DNA from: Nitrosomonas sp.
GTDB taxonomy: Bacteria > Pseudomonadota > Gammaproteobacteria > Burkholderiales > Nitrosomonadaceae
Assembly (NCBI RefSeq): GCF_022842015.1
Contig: NZ_JALHQJ010000016.1
Span: 1 to 44,472 of the forward strand
Reading direction: 5' to 3'
DNA: 44,472 nucleotides
A model generated the notes under the pieces. That model was not told the DNA's origin. It saw nothing but the letters and a program-made list of their open reading frames with translations, and did not search any database. The position numbers and the translations under genes were made by a program. Below, piece after piece: positions 18,297-26,803 of this stretch. Each line of letters starts with the position of its first letter. Position 1 is the first letter of the stretch.

Positions 18297-18341
18297 TCAT
18301 AATTCAAACGAAAGCGCAAATACCAGTGAAATAACCGACAT
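18297..18341 (-). CDS. Possible 14-codon leader ORF before suhB
   Basis: GGAGG lies 9 nt before an ATG at 18341 and the frame reads MSVISLVFALSFEL then stops at 18297, 66 nt before the suhB start. The ribosome site is good but the peptide is very short. It may be a leader peptide or chance. Confidence 0.2.
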   Translation of the reverse strand: MSVISLVFALSFEL

Positions 18342-18510
18342 CACCAATATCCTCCAAAATGCTTGCCGCTGGTTAGTGCCGCTGATTCTGCTTGTATTGA
18401 CAAGAAGCAGCTCGAATTATAACAAAAATCACGCTTCGGAATTATTCCCACAATCCTGCAAAACCAGGGTGCTTAATCAGAAAATTACTAGGTAATTACG
18501 GTATATTCAG
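18342..18510. other. Non-coding gap between suhB and the regulator promoter
   Basis: Divergent intergenic sequence. It should hold the suhB promoter; TTGACA at about 18397 on the plus strand is followed 15 nt later by TATAAC, but no gene starts just after. Nothing else seen. Confidence 0.3.
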
Positions 18511-18553
18511 GGACAAACGCCTTCTATTTAACCATAAGTAAATCTGTTAGAAT
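18511..18553 (+). promoter_or_regulatory. Activator-type promoter of the response regulator gene
   Basis: The box GGACAAACGCCTTCTATTTA at 18511-18530 is followed by exactly 17 nt and TAGAAT at 18548-18553, a good -10. The -35 position (TATTTA) is poor, as expected for an activated promoter. The same box (one mismatch), spacing and -10 occur upstream of the copper oxidase operon (19430-19472). The transcript would start near 18560, about 127 nt before the gene. Confidence 0.65.
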
Positions 18554-18686
18554 TTCAAGTAAGTGAGAATTAGATAGATAGCTACAATATGTCGCGCAGA
18601 TAACCATCTGATTTAATTGAAATTTGATATGCTCAAATGCCGTCCTTTTAGCTAGGACTCTTTGTAACTTACGGACAATAAAAAAC

Positions 18687-19412
18687 GTGATTGAGCATCC
18701 TGATTCAAGAATACGCGTTCTGGTAGCCGAGAGCTTCGAGCTCGTTCGTTTAGGACTGCGCTCGCTGTTTGAAAACCACGCTAACATCAACTTAGTTGCA
18801 GAAACCCATAAAATACAAGACTTATTCAATCTTGCAGAACAGCATAAGCCGGACATAATCCTTATGGATCTACTCTTGAGCGGCAATGACTACGTGGAAC
18901 ATGTTGCCCAGTTACTGCGTACTTGCCCGCAAAGTAAAATACTGGCTTTTTCTAATTACAATAACGAACAAACTCATTTACGAACTTTTCGCTCAGGCGT
19001 GGCAGGGGTGATCAGAAAAAGCCATTCAACAGATCTATTAATCAAGGCCATTATTGCAATCCATAAGGGTCATCTCTGGTTTGATCGCAATATCACCAAG
19101 TTGCTCTGGCAAGCGCAATTCGATTCCGATCCAGCTGCAGAAATCAAACCGCAAACTGATGCTTCAACATCTCAACAGCCCAGATTAAGCGATAGCGAAC
19201 GTCACGTTGCCCATCTCGCATGCAAAGGTTTGTCCGCCAAGGAAATCGGCGCGCAACTGTCTGTAACAGAAAAGACCGTACGAAACCAATTATCTAGTAT
19301 CTACAGAAAAACTGGCGTCAAGAAACAAATCGAACTATGTCTCAAAGCACCCTTATATGATTATTTTAAAGAATCCTGCTTGATCGGGACATTTATCCCA
19401 AAAGATAGCTAA
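18687..19412 (+). CDS. LuxR/NarL-type orphan response regulator
   Basis: 241 residues from the GTG at 18687, which places the receiver start in the usual register; an upstream TTG at 18624 is possible but less likely. Receiver domain (about 8-125): phosphate acceptor Asp61 in IILMDLLLSG, Ser89 in place of the usual Thr, Lys111 in VIRKS. The usual acidic pair near residue 15 is reduced to one Glu (VLVAESFE). The C-terminal GerE/LuxR HTH (about 167-225) reads LSDSERHVAHLACKGLSAKE and TVRNQLSSIYRKTGVK. No histidine kinase is next to it. Its gene and the following oxidase operon have matching promoters, so it probably activates both. A reduced acidic pocket suggests altered phosphorylation. Confidence 0.88.
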   Translation: MIEHPDSRIRVLVAESFELVRLGLRSLFENHANINLVAETHKIQDLFNLAEQHKPDIILMDLLLSGNDYVEHVAQLLRTCPQSKILAFSNYNNEQTHLRTFRSGVAGVIRKSHSTDLLIKAIIAIHKGHLWFDRNITKLLWQAQFDSDPAAEIKPQTDASTSQQPRLSDSERHVAHLACKGLSAKEIGAQLSVTEKTVRNQLSSIYRKTGVKKQIELCLKAPLYDYFKESCLIGTFIPKDS

Positions 19413-19429
19413 ATTTAGATAGGTTTTAA

Positions 19430-19472
19430 GGACAAATGCCTTCTATTTAGAAAAAAACAGTTTTGATACAAT
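19430..19472 (+). promoter_or_regulatory. Activator-type promoter of the copper oxidase operon
   Basis: GGACAAATGCCTTCTATTTA at 19430-19449, then 17 nt, then TACAAT at 19467-19472. This repeats the box-spacer-minus-10 layout found upstream of the regulator gene. The predicted transcript has a leader of about 155 nt before the ATG at 19637. Confidence 0.65.
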
Positions 19473-19636
19473 GCCGCCCAGCTTGGATTGCATTCCCCCT
19501 TTGCAATCAGCTTGCTAAATCTTACATTACAAGTGAATTGTGAACCCCAAATGAAATACCTGCATTGATCCACCAAGATGCATGTTCCATATACGCTTCA
19601 CTTGATATGCACTTTTCACATGAGGAGGTTCATTAA

Positions 19637-20632
19637 ATGCTGTTTCAATCCAACCGAGCCGAGTGCGACACGAAGCTCATAAAAAATTCCAATACCTCGC
19701 CGACTATCACACAAAGATCCTTAATAAAACTGGGTGCTATGACATTCGCACTTACCCTGACGCTATCTACTTTTTCTGCAAGTTTCGCAGCCGAACATAT
19801 TATTCAACTGACCGCAGAAGAAACCCAAGACGATGGATTTGGTAACAAGTTACTGGCTTACAAAATGCTAAGCCATAAAGTTAACGGTACGGATATTACA
19901 TCACGCTATAGCGCGGAAGCCACCATTCCCGGCCCTACCATTGAGCTAACTGAAGGAGACACGGTTAAGATATCGATTCAAAATGCAATTCCTGGCAATA
20001 ATACGCCTATTCCTGGAATCAGCAGACAGGTCAGCATTCATGTGCATGGCGTACATTACGATATTCTTAGCGACGGAACCCTCAAGGTCATCAATAAAAA
20101 CTTTGACGAGGGAGCAGGTGCCGGGCTTGAAGAAACCTATGTCATCTACGAATATCAATGGAATGTTGCAGCTGGAACTGCTGGCACCTGGGCCTACCAC
20201 GATCATAATTTTGAAACCCATAATGGAGCAGAGCACAAAGGTCTTTTTGGAGCAATCATCGTCAACAAAATCGGCGCTCCAAATTTTGACAAAGATTATG
20301 TACTTTATTTAGGCGACGATGCTTTCTGGGGCATGGAAATCGACGGAGCAAGCAAAACTCAGTCAAAACATGGCACCAATCCAACATTGGCTGCAACAAA
20401 AAACTCCAATGTCAGGTTTCATCTGATTGCTTTAGGCACCGATATTCATACCTTTAAGCTAGACGGCTATAAATGGGTCGACCCCGGCACTACTAATCTT
20501 ATTAATCACATTGCAATCGGTCCGCTTGAGAAACATGTTTTCAATGTTATCGCCAAAAATAGCGCTCATTACGAAGACAACGATTTCTCCAACAAGCTAC
20601 TGGGTATGAGAGGAAAGTTTCTAGTCCGGTAA
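19637..20632 (+). CDS. Two-domain multicopper oxidase-like protein keeping only domain-1 copper ligands
   Basis: 331 residues; ATG at 19637 is set by GAGGAGG 8 nt upstream. A 35-residue N-terminal extension precedes a signal sequence (LTLSTFSASFAA), so the mature protein is periplasmic. Domain 1 (about 55-210) holds both trinuclear-site pairs: His135-Val-His137 in SIHVHGVH and His188-Asp-His190 in WAYHDHNF. Domain 2 (about 215-331) has lost its ligands: in HTFKLDGYKW His271 remains but Lys274 and Asp276 replace the two trinuclear histidines, and Glu313-Asp314-Asn315, Asn319 replace the HCH...H type-1/type-3 motif (Met324 is kept). Alone it cannot hold a type-1 copper or full trinuclear centre. 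It is followed 35 nt later by a second oxidase with the reverse pattern. The family is the small-laccase/two-domain oxidases; the substrate is unknown. Confidence 0.85.
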   Translation: MLFQSNRAECDTKLIKNSNTSPTITQRSLIKLGAMTFALTLTLSTFSASFAAEHIIQLTAEETQDDGFGNKLLAYKMLSHKVNGTDITSRYSAEATIPGPTIELTEGDTVKISIQNAIPGNNTPIPGISRQVSIHVHGVHYDILSDGTLKVINKNFDEGAGAGLEETYVIYEYQWNVAAGTAGTWAYHDHNFETHNGAEHKGLFGAIIVNKIGAPNFDKDYVLYLGDDAFWGMEIDGASKTQSKHGTNPTLAATKNSNVRFHLIALGTDIHTFKLDGYKWVDPGTTNLINHIAIGPLEKHVFNVIAKNSAHYEDNDFSNKLLGMRGKFLVR

Positions 20633-20667
20633 GCAAATGTTAGGCCCCTCAATAATAAGGATAGAAC

Positions 20668-23433
20668 ATGAAGATTAAAAATGCATTTAGTCTGAAGAAA
20701 TCAATCACTACAATTTTGTTTCTTGTAATCACACTTTTAATTTCACAATTCGCTCTGGCTGCGACGCATAACATTGCGCTTACGGCCGAAACATTACCTA
20801 ACGGACAGATAGCGTATGCACTGGCAGGAAACGAAGCAGTCATACCTGGACCAACTTTGTTCGTAAGGAAAGGTGATACAGTTAATGTGTCATTAACAAA
20901 TAACACCAGCATCAAAATTGGGTTTAGGGTGCCTGATCTTGCGCGATCAGGCTCTGGTAGGATTCAACCCGGGAAAACAAAAAATTACAAGATTAAGGCT
21001 AGCAAAACGGGCAGCTTCGTTTATCACGGTGATAGTGATGGCAAAGAACTACTGGGTCTGTTTGGCGCAATCATTGTGGATAAAGCACATGGGCCTGTCG
21101 ACAGTTATGTGAATGCAGATGGAAGCATAATTCCTGTCACATCAGCAGATATCGATAAACAATTTGTTCTATTCATGGTGGGTTCAACTTTCTGGGGAAC
21201 CGAAATCTCCGGAGATGGTATGCAACAAAAACCCCTCTGGGCGAATCCTAATCCTGGCGCCGTTGAGAACGACATTATACGCTTTCACATCTTATCGATT
21301 GGGCCTGGACATACCTTTCACTTACATGCGCATCGATGGTTAAAAACAGGTACCAGCGAAGTGATTGATACCAAATTACTCGAAGAAAAAACCGATACCC
21401 ATTCCTTTACCGTCAAAGCAGGCACCGGTGTCGGCACCGGGAGCTGGCAATATCATTGCCACTTAATTGCACATATGGAAGCCGGCATGCACGGTAGTTT
21501 CAGAGTTGACCCAATCGGCGGTGACGGGGCCAGTGAAGTCGGCGCATCACCTTATGGTCGAATTTTACTCGGGCCAAAGGATGAGCCAGGCTTGGTAACA
21601 TTCGAAATAACTGATGAACCAGCCAGTTGGTTTAGAAGCGCACGTGGAGATGCACTCGTGGGACTGGGTCTGGGTATTAAAACTAAATCATTGGAAGTTA
21701 TTGCTCCGGGTAGCAGCGTTAATTTTATCATGTCGGACACCAATGCCGTGCACACCATCAGTTCTTTGTTATGGCCTACGGGAGCGCATCATATGCCTTT
21801 CAATCAAACCGATGCTTACCGGGGAGGCGGAATCCTCAGATTAGATACGCCGGGCCTGTATGTATTTACTTGTAAGGTTCACCCCTATATGTTTGGTGCA
21901 GTGATTGTTGATGATCCTGAAACTACGCACGCGGAAGGAATACTTGGTCTTGCACTTGACTTAGGTGATAAAGCTTCGGATTTTAAAATCGATCTCGTGA
22001 CTGGAATTAAAGGATTACCCACCAATAGCGATTTAGCCATTCGGTTATTGCGAACATTCTTTGTCGCTACTGCACCAGATAACTGGCAAGACTATTCATC
22101 CGGGAGTTGGAATGTCAAATTTCCTGATCTTTCAGTCGTGATCTCGGGAGCCCCATTCAGTAAGGAATTAACCGATGGAGGCGTTGCTGCTCCTTTAAGC
22201 ATCTTGGATATCAGCGGTGAACTTCTTCCAACGCCAATTCCACCAACAGAACACGGTGTCGGTGAAGTATGGATTAATACACAGTTTGAGAAAACTGCAA
22301 GCAAATACAAACCAGGTACCATTACCGTGGTTGATGCAACTGATTGGACGGTTAAACGCAAGATTGGGCTACCTGAGATTGATATGAATAATCCACATAA
22401 TATGTGGCCTAACCGAGATCAGTCAATCATTTATCAGACCCAGTGGTTTGATAACAAATTAACCATGATCAAGCGTAAGAACGGTCAATTGATCAAAAAC
22501 ATTCGAGTGGGATATGCACCTTCTCATGTTATGACATTACCTACGAACGATGACGCAACGATTGCTATCAATGGTGAAAACAGCATTGCAGTTATTCCTG
22601 CTGGGACTACGCATGTTACCAAAATGATGCCAACACAAGGACGCGGACATACCTCTGCAAATCCTCATGGGCATTGGGTCAGTGCAGATGGATCCAGAAT
22701 CGTAACCCCCAACATCAATACGGGTGATATCGGAATTTATGCTGCCGATGGCGACATACACGCCAGAACCGTAACAGGTCAAGGTGCTCCCGGTGCACAT
22801 CCAATCGCAATCGGTATGATGCCGGATTCCAGCAAAATTTATGCAACCAACCTTCTGCACCATTCATTAAGCGTACTGAATGGCAATACCGGAGAGCTGA
22901 TCAAAACTGTTAATCTCATTGCCGATTACGACCCGATTGACGGTAGTTTTTCTGATAATGATGGGAATGGAGAAATTGCAGTCGGCGTATTACCCATCCA
23001 AACACCCGTTTCTCCCGATGGCAAAGCAGTTGTAATCGCCGCAACAGGCGGACAAATTGTTATCGTAGATACCGCTACCGATAGCATCGTTAAAATGCTC
23101 CCCTGCGATCCCGGTTGTCACGGTGCAAACTTTGGTGCCAAACAGGGTGGTGGATATTATGCCTACGTTACAAGCAAATTTTCCAATCGTCTGATCGTGG
23201 TAGATACTGATCCGAATGGCGATGGCAATCTGAGCGACGCGGCAATTGTAGGAACGATTTCTCTGGTTTCCAGAGAAGATACAGTTAGTGATGACGCGAT
23301 AAGTCATCTGCCAGGATTTGGTGGTCAGGGAGTGCTTCCGATTCCCAATGTGTACAACGGTTGGGTACAAAATCTGCCAGAAAATTGGAAAGCTGGCTTA
23401 ACTGCCGCACAAAGAAATCCGATCGGAGACTAA
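20668..23433 (+). CDS. Multicopper oxidase-cupredoxin-beta-propeller fusion keeping domain-2 copper ligands
   Basis: 921 residues, periplasmic (signal peptide about 1-31, ending FALAA). Domain 1 (about 32-140) is degenerate: GFR at 85-87 replaces the HxH and His120-Gly-Asp122 replaces the second pair. Domain 2 (about 165-282) is complete: His215, His218, His220 in HTFHLHAH and His263-Cys264-His265, His269, Met274 in HCHLIAHMEAGM, with spacing identical to small laccases. A third cupredoxin (about 305-415) has His362, Cys402, His405, Met408 (CKVHPYM, the amicyanin-type loop). The C-terminal part (about 525-900) is a YVTN/N2OR-like beta-propeller with a histidine near the start of most blades (577, 620, 669, 711, 818) and an unusual Cys813-x3-Cys817-His818. 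It follows the 19637 gene by 35 nt in one operon. Substrate unknown; a copper redox enzyme of nitrogen or metal metabolism is an inference. Confidence 0.85.
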   Translation: MKIKNAFSLKKSITTILFLVITLLISQFALAATHNIALTAETLPNGQIAYALAGNEAVIPGPTLFVRKGDTVNVSLTNNTSIKIGFRVPDLARSGSGRIQPGKTKNYKIKASKTGSFVYHGDSDGKELLGLFGAIIVDKAHGPVDSYVNADGSIIPVTSADIDKQFVLFMVGSTFWGTEISGDGMQQKPLWANPNPGAVENDIIRFHILSIGPGHTFHLHAHRWLKTGTSEVIDTKLLEEKTDTHSFTVKAGTGVGTGSWQYHCHLIAHMEAGMHGSFRVDPIGGDGASEVGASPYGRILLGPKDEPGLVTFEITDEPASWFRSARGDALVGLGLGIKTKSLEVIAPGSSVNFIMSDTNAVHTISSLLWPTGAHHMPFNQTDAYRGGGILRLDTPGLYVFTCKVHPYMFGAVIVDDPETTHAEGILGLALDLGDKASDFKIDLVTGIKGLPTNSDLAIRLLRTFFVATAPDNWQDYSSGSWNVKFPDLSVVISGAPFSKELTDGGVAAPLSILDISGELLPTPIPPTEHGVGEVWINTQFEKTASKYKPGTITVVDATDWTVKRKIGLPEIDMNNPHNMWPNRDQSIIYQTQWFDNKLTMIKRKNGQLIKNIRVGYAPSHVMTLPTNDDATIAINGENSIAVIPAGTTHVTKMMPTQGRGHTSANPHGHWVSADGSRIVTPNINTGDIGIYAADGDIHARTVTGQGAPGAHPIAIGMMPDSSKIYATNLLHHSLSVLNGNTGELIKTVNLIADYDPIDGSFSDNDGNGEIAVGVLPIQTPVSPDGKAVVIAATGGQIVIVDTATDSIVKMLPCDPGCHGANFGAKQGGGYYAYVTSKFSNRLIVVDTDPNGDGNLSDAAIVGTISLVSREDTVSDDAISHLPGFGGQGVLPIPNVYNGWVQNLPENWKAGLTAAQRNPIGD

Positions 23434-23437
23434 TATC

Positions 23438-23476
23438 AATACAGCTACCAGGATGGAACTGGTAGCTGTATTTTTT
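23438..23476 (+). terminator. Strong rho-independent terminator of the copper oxidase operon
   Basis: A 13-bp perfect stem, AATACAGCTACCA at 23438-23450 and TGGTAGCTGTATT at 23460-23472, with a 9-nt loop and a T-run. It begins 4 nt after the stop codon. Confidence 0.95.
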
Positions 23477-24073
23477 GAGCACTCTCGCCTTATGTTACAA
23501 ACAGGCAGCGCTTCAGTTTCCTCCAGCGAACAAGAAATTGCAGAAACATCGGCATCTTTTTAAAAAGCAACGTCCATTCATCACTCGAAGTAATCATTTC
23601 GTTTTTCGATTTACACATGAAGCGAAATGTGGTTAAGCAAACCTGAAAGTAAATTCAAATCGACCAATCGAGTTGCCGCAAAACCAAAACACACCAGCGA
23701 TACCCTGATCGATTTCTTGGTCGCATAAAACGTAAAACTCAGACTCGACATACAATGCGAATTTTGCAAAGGTCTCAGCCTTTAAAAATAAATGCTAACC
23801 CACAGATAAACAAGCACCGAGGCAGGAAATCCGGTCAAAAGAGAAATTGCGGGTGCATGAGCTAGTCAATCATGCATTTGATTGATACCTCTATCAAGCC
23901 CGATAGCCCCATCATCGGGCAAAGATGACTACCAGATTAAGCCCAGAATAGCACCTTACAAACCTAGCTGCCAATGGAAACCATTAGATAAAAAACAGGG
24001 TTTCCCCAATATACTCATTGCATTAAGGGCAGTTATTATTACAGTCATCAATTTATCACTGAAGGAACTGATC
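23477..24073. other. Gap before the small exported protein gene
   Basis: 597 nt without a convincing gene. An open frame from 23882 runs in frame into the gene at 24074 but has no ribosome site. A hairpin GCCCGAT (23898-23904) / ATCGGGC (23914-23920) has no T-run. No tRNA or repeats seen. Confidence 0.4.
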
Positions 24074-24457
24074 ATGAAAGCACAAAAATTCTTAGCATTA
24101 ATCTCTGTTTTGACATTTAGCTTAACTATTTCGTCAGTATTCGCAGTAGAAGGTATTGACGACAACAACCATGCCGCATTGGCGCAATATTATGAAAGTG
24201 TTGCCAAGGAAGCCGAAACAAAATTACAAAAGAATATAGCAGCACTTGAAGATTACGAAGCACATCCTTATTACTATGGTAGACGAGGACAGGATTTTAA
24301 ATCACACACCACCGCGAATATTCGCGAATACGAAGCAGTGTTGGCAGAAAGTCTGAATAGTGCAGACCTGCATAAGAAAATAGCAATGGATCAAGATAAT
24401 CCAGCAGTCAACAAGGCGCGACTTAATCTTAATCAAGACGCATCAGCAATTAGATAA
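24074..24457 (+). CDS. Small exported helical protein
   Basis: 127 residues from the ATG at 24074, chosen because AAGGAA lies upstream and a signal peptide (MKAQKFLALISVLTFSLTIS, cleavage near SVFAVEG) starts there; the frame is open back to 23882 without support. The mature protein is helical and charged, with NNHAALAQYYESVAKEAETK, a tyrosine cluster EAHPYYYGRRGQDF and a second helix IREYEAVLAESLNSADLHKK. Similar short proteins with a LAxYYExxAxEAxxK repeat occur as periplasmic proteins of proteobacteria; function unknown. Single-gene unit with a terminator 47 nt downstream. Confidence 0.8.
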   Translation: MKAQKFLALISVLTFSLTISSVFAVEGIDDNNHAALAQYYESVAKEAETKLQKNIAALEDYEAHPYYYGRRGQDFKSHTTANIREYEAVLAESLNSADLHKKIAMDQDNPAVNKARLNLNQDASAIR

Positions 24458-24503
24458 TTTAGCCACAACTCGATTGGATCTGTAATAGATTCAGCTGGGA
24501 GCT

Positions 24504-24536
24504 AACAGCCGTCGGGCGACCGATGGCTGTTTTTTA
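24504..24536 (+). terminator. Rho-independent terminator
   Basis: AACAGCCGTCGG at 24504-24515, a GCGA tetraloop and CCGATGGCTGTT at 24520-24531, with one mismatch in the stem, followed by a T-run. It ends the gene at 24074. Confidence 0.9.
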
Positions 24537-24812
24537 TTTCCGATAGCGATTTTCTCCATCACTATAATAGTGAAAATATTTTGACCTCCTCGCCGACATT
24601 TGGTTATCACGTATCCCCCGAAACCAAACATTTGGTCACAAATCAAATATTGACCTGAATTCTGCTCGAGTCGGTATGGCCGAACATTCAGTAACATATC
24701 ATAAAAAAACCTAGTACCTACATTGCTTCAATCTCATGAAACATGATTGACGCACCTCCCCCACTCCGGCATGATGAAAATCCTTTGATACACAGCATCT
24801 GTTGCAGATTTT

Positions 24813-26195
24813 ATGACCATTACTCCCAATCGCGAGTGGGCTTTGATTGCTGGTCCGTTGCTTGCAATCGCTATGTTTTTTGCCATGTCTCAGTTTGGTT
24901 GGGGAGAATACGCCTGCTGGACCGGAGCTGTGGCCATTCTGTGCGTGATTTGGTGGATTTTTGAGCCGATCCCGATTCCTGCAACATCCATGATTCCGTT
25001 AGCGGTTTTCCCGCTCCTTGGCGTATTACCCCAGGAAAAAATAGCCATGGCGTATGGCAACGAGCTCATTCTATTGATGCTCGGCGGATTCATTTTGTCG
25101 GCAGCAATGGAACGTTCCGGTGCACATCGGCGGATTGCGCTCGGGATGGTCAATCTGGTCGGTGGAACCAGTAGCCGCCGCATTGTACTGGGATTTATGG
25201 TGGCCTCTGCCGTATTAAGTATGTGGATATCGAATACTGCAACGACGTTAATGATGTTACCGATTGCACTGGCGGTCATTACACAGAGTCCGGATAAGAA
25301 GCTAGCCATACCCTTGCTATTAGCGATTGCCTACGGCAGCAATATCGGTGGCCTGGGAACGCCCATCGGTACACCACCGAACTTGGTCTTCATTCAACAG
25401 TATGAAAATTTCACCGGAATAGCGGTGAGTTTCTCACAGTGGATGAGTTGGGGACTACCCGTGGTGGTTATCTTTATCCCCATTGCCGGGCTATGGCTCA
25501 CGCGCAAATTGGATTATCGCGGCGTATTGGTAATTCCTCCGGCGGGTGACTGGCGCCCCGAAGAACGCCGCGTACTAATTATTTTTGGTTTGACTGCCTT
25601 AGCGTGGATTACGCGCCTTGAACCATTCGGCGGTTGGAGTACTTGGTTTGACCTCAAAGGCGCGAATGATGCGATTGTTGCATTAGTTGCTGTGGTGATT
25701 TTGTTTTTGGTGCCTAACGGTCGCGGCAGCAAGTTGCTCGACTGGGAAACCGCAGAGAAAGTACCCTGGGGCATTCTCATCCTGTTTGCCGCAGGTATTT
25801 CCATTGCTCAAGCCTTTGTCGAATCTGGACTATCCCGTGCAATCGGCGATCAATTGGCGGTTCTCGCCAGCTTGCACCCACTGGTAATCATTGCCGTCAT
25901 CACACTGAGCGTGACTTTTCTAACCGAAGCCACCAGTAACACCGCAACCACGATATTGTTGATGCCAATCCTGGCACCCGCTGCGCTGGCGGCAGACATT
26001 GAGCCAAGCCTGCTGATGGTGCCCGCTGCGATGAGCGCAAGTTGCGCCTTTATGCTGCCGGTTGCCACCGCACCAAACGCCATCGTCTTTGGAAGTGGTC
26101 ACATCTCTATTGCCAATATGGTCAGAGAGGGGGCGGCATTGAATTTTATCGGTGCTATGGTGATTACGCTGGTGTGTTATTTTTTGGTTGCATAA
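24813..26195 (+). CDS. SLC13/DASS-type anion:sodium symporter
   Basis: 460 residues with about twelve membrane segments. Two SNT-type signatures that bind sodium and carboxylate are present: WISNTATTLMMLP (about 137-149) and EATSNTATTILLMPI (about 370-384). EPIPIPATSMIPLAVFPLLG (about 51-70) and GLGTPIGTPPN (about 183-193) are also typical. Family members import C4-dicarboxylates, citrate or sulfate across the inner membrane; which one cannot be told. No clear ribosome site precedes the ATG at 24813. It is convergent with pgpA. Confidence 0.93.
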   Translation: MTITPNREWALIAGPLLAIAMFFAMSQFGWGEYACWTGAVAILCVIWWIFEPIPIPATSMIPLAVFPLLGVLPQEKIAMAYGNELILLMLGGFILSAAMERSGAHRRIALGMVNLVGGTSSRRIVLGFMVASAVLSMWISNTATTLMMLPIALAVITQSPDKKLAIPLLLAIAYGSNIGGLGTPIGTPPNLVFIQQYENFTGIAVSFSQWMSWGLPVVVIFIPIAGLWLTRKLDYRGVLVIPPAGDWRPEERRVLIIFGLTALAWITRLEPFGGWSTWFDLKGANDAIVALVAVVILFLVPNGRGSKLLDWETAEKVPWGILILFAAGISIAQAFVESGLSRAIGDQLAVLASLHPLVIIAVITLSVTFLTEATSNTATTILLMPILAPAALAADIEPSLLMVPAAMSASCAFMLPVATAPNAIVFGSGHISIANMVREGAALNFIGAMVITLVCYFLVA

Positions 26196-26254
26196 CAAAT
26201 TCTAAGTTTGAATGAATGACGCGGATAATCGTTGAGCTTAAAAGACTAACAAAG

Positions 26255-26803
26255 TCAAAAATAGCCTTCAGATAACACCCACGCTTTCCATCCGGACAAG
26301 CATAGAAGTGTGAAGAACGCGGCTAATAAATCGTCGAACATGACGCCAAACCCACCTTTTATGTGGCGATCGTAATAACGAATGGGCTGGGGCTTGACGA
26401 TATCAAACAGACGAAACAAAGCGAACGCAGCCAATTGCCAGGCCCAGTGATCCGGGGTGAAATATAATACCAAGAGAAATGCCACAGTTTCATCCCACAC
26501 CATGCCGCTATGATCAGGTTCTCTCAGTGCTTTGCCAGTTAGACCACATGCCCAAATGCCTATAATAAAAAGGATATCAATCAGCAACAAAAAATAAAAA
26601 GGGCTCAGATAATGATTAAACAATGAGAATAACGGAAAAGCAACCAATGTTCCCACCGTTCCTGGTGCAATAGGGCTTAATCCGGCTCCACCCGAGAATG
26701 CGATCATATAGGCAGGATGGCTGTAGAGAAAATCCACATTCGGTCGAAATGGCGGGGGTGAACCACTGGATGGGCTGTGGATATCAGATTCTGAAATGGT
26801 CAT
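26255..26803 (-). CDS. pgpA: Phosphatidylglycerophosphatase A
   Basis: 182 residues; removes the phosphate from phosphatidylglycerol phosphate in the inner membrane to give phosphatidylglycerol. Key motifs are present: GGAGLSPIAPGTVGTL (about 39-54), VWDETVAF (about 102-109) and KGGFGVMFDDLLAA (about 149-162), with membrane helices between. It overlaps thiL by 20 nt and is the last gene of the rib-nusB-thiL operon, the usual position in proteobacteria. Confidence 0.96.
   Translation of the reverse strand: MTISESDIHSPSSGSPPPFRPNVDFLYSHPAYMIAFSGGAGLSPIAPGTVGTLVAFPLFSLFNHYLSPFYFLLLIDILFIIGIWACGLTGKALREPDHSGMVWDETVAFLLVLYFTPDHWAWQLAAFALFRLFDIVKPQPIRYYDRHIKGGFGVMFDDLLAAFFTLLCLSGWKAWVLSEGYF

Noticed and set aside
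18524-18886. 120-codon minus-strand ORF over the response regulator start
   Set aside because: Antisense to the receiver domain and promoter; no ribosome site.
23104-23121. C-x3-C-H in the oxidase as a c-type heme site
   Set aside because: The usual motif is C-x2-C-H; the extra residue makes covalent heme unlikely without other support, so it is only noted.
24743-24964. 73-codon ORF overlapping the anion transporter start
   Set aside because: Out of frame with the transporter and cysteine/histidine-rich by chance; no ribosome site.
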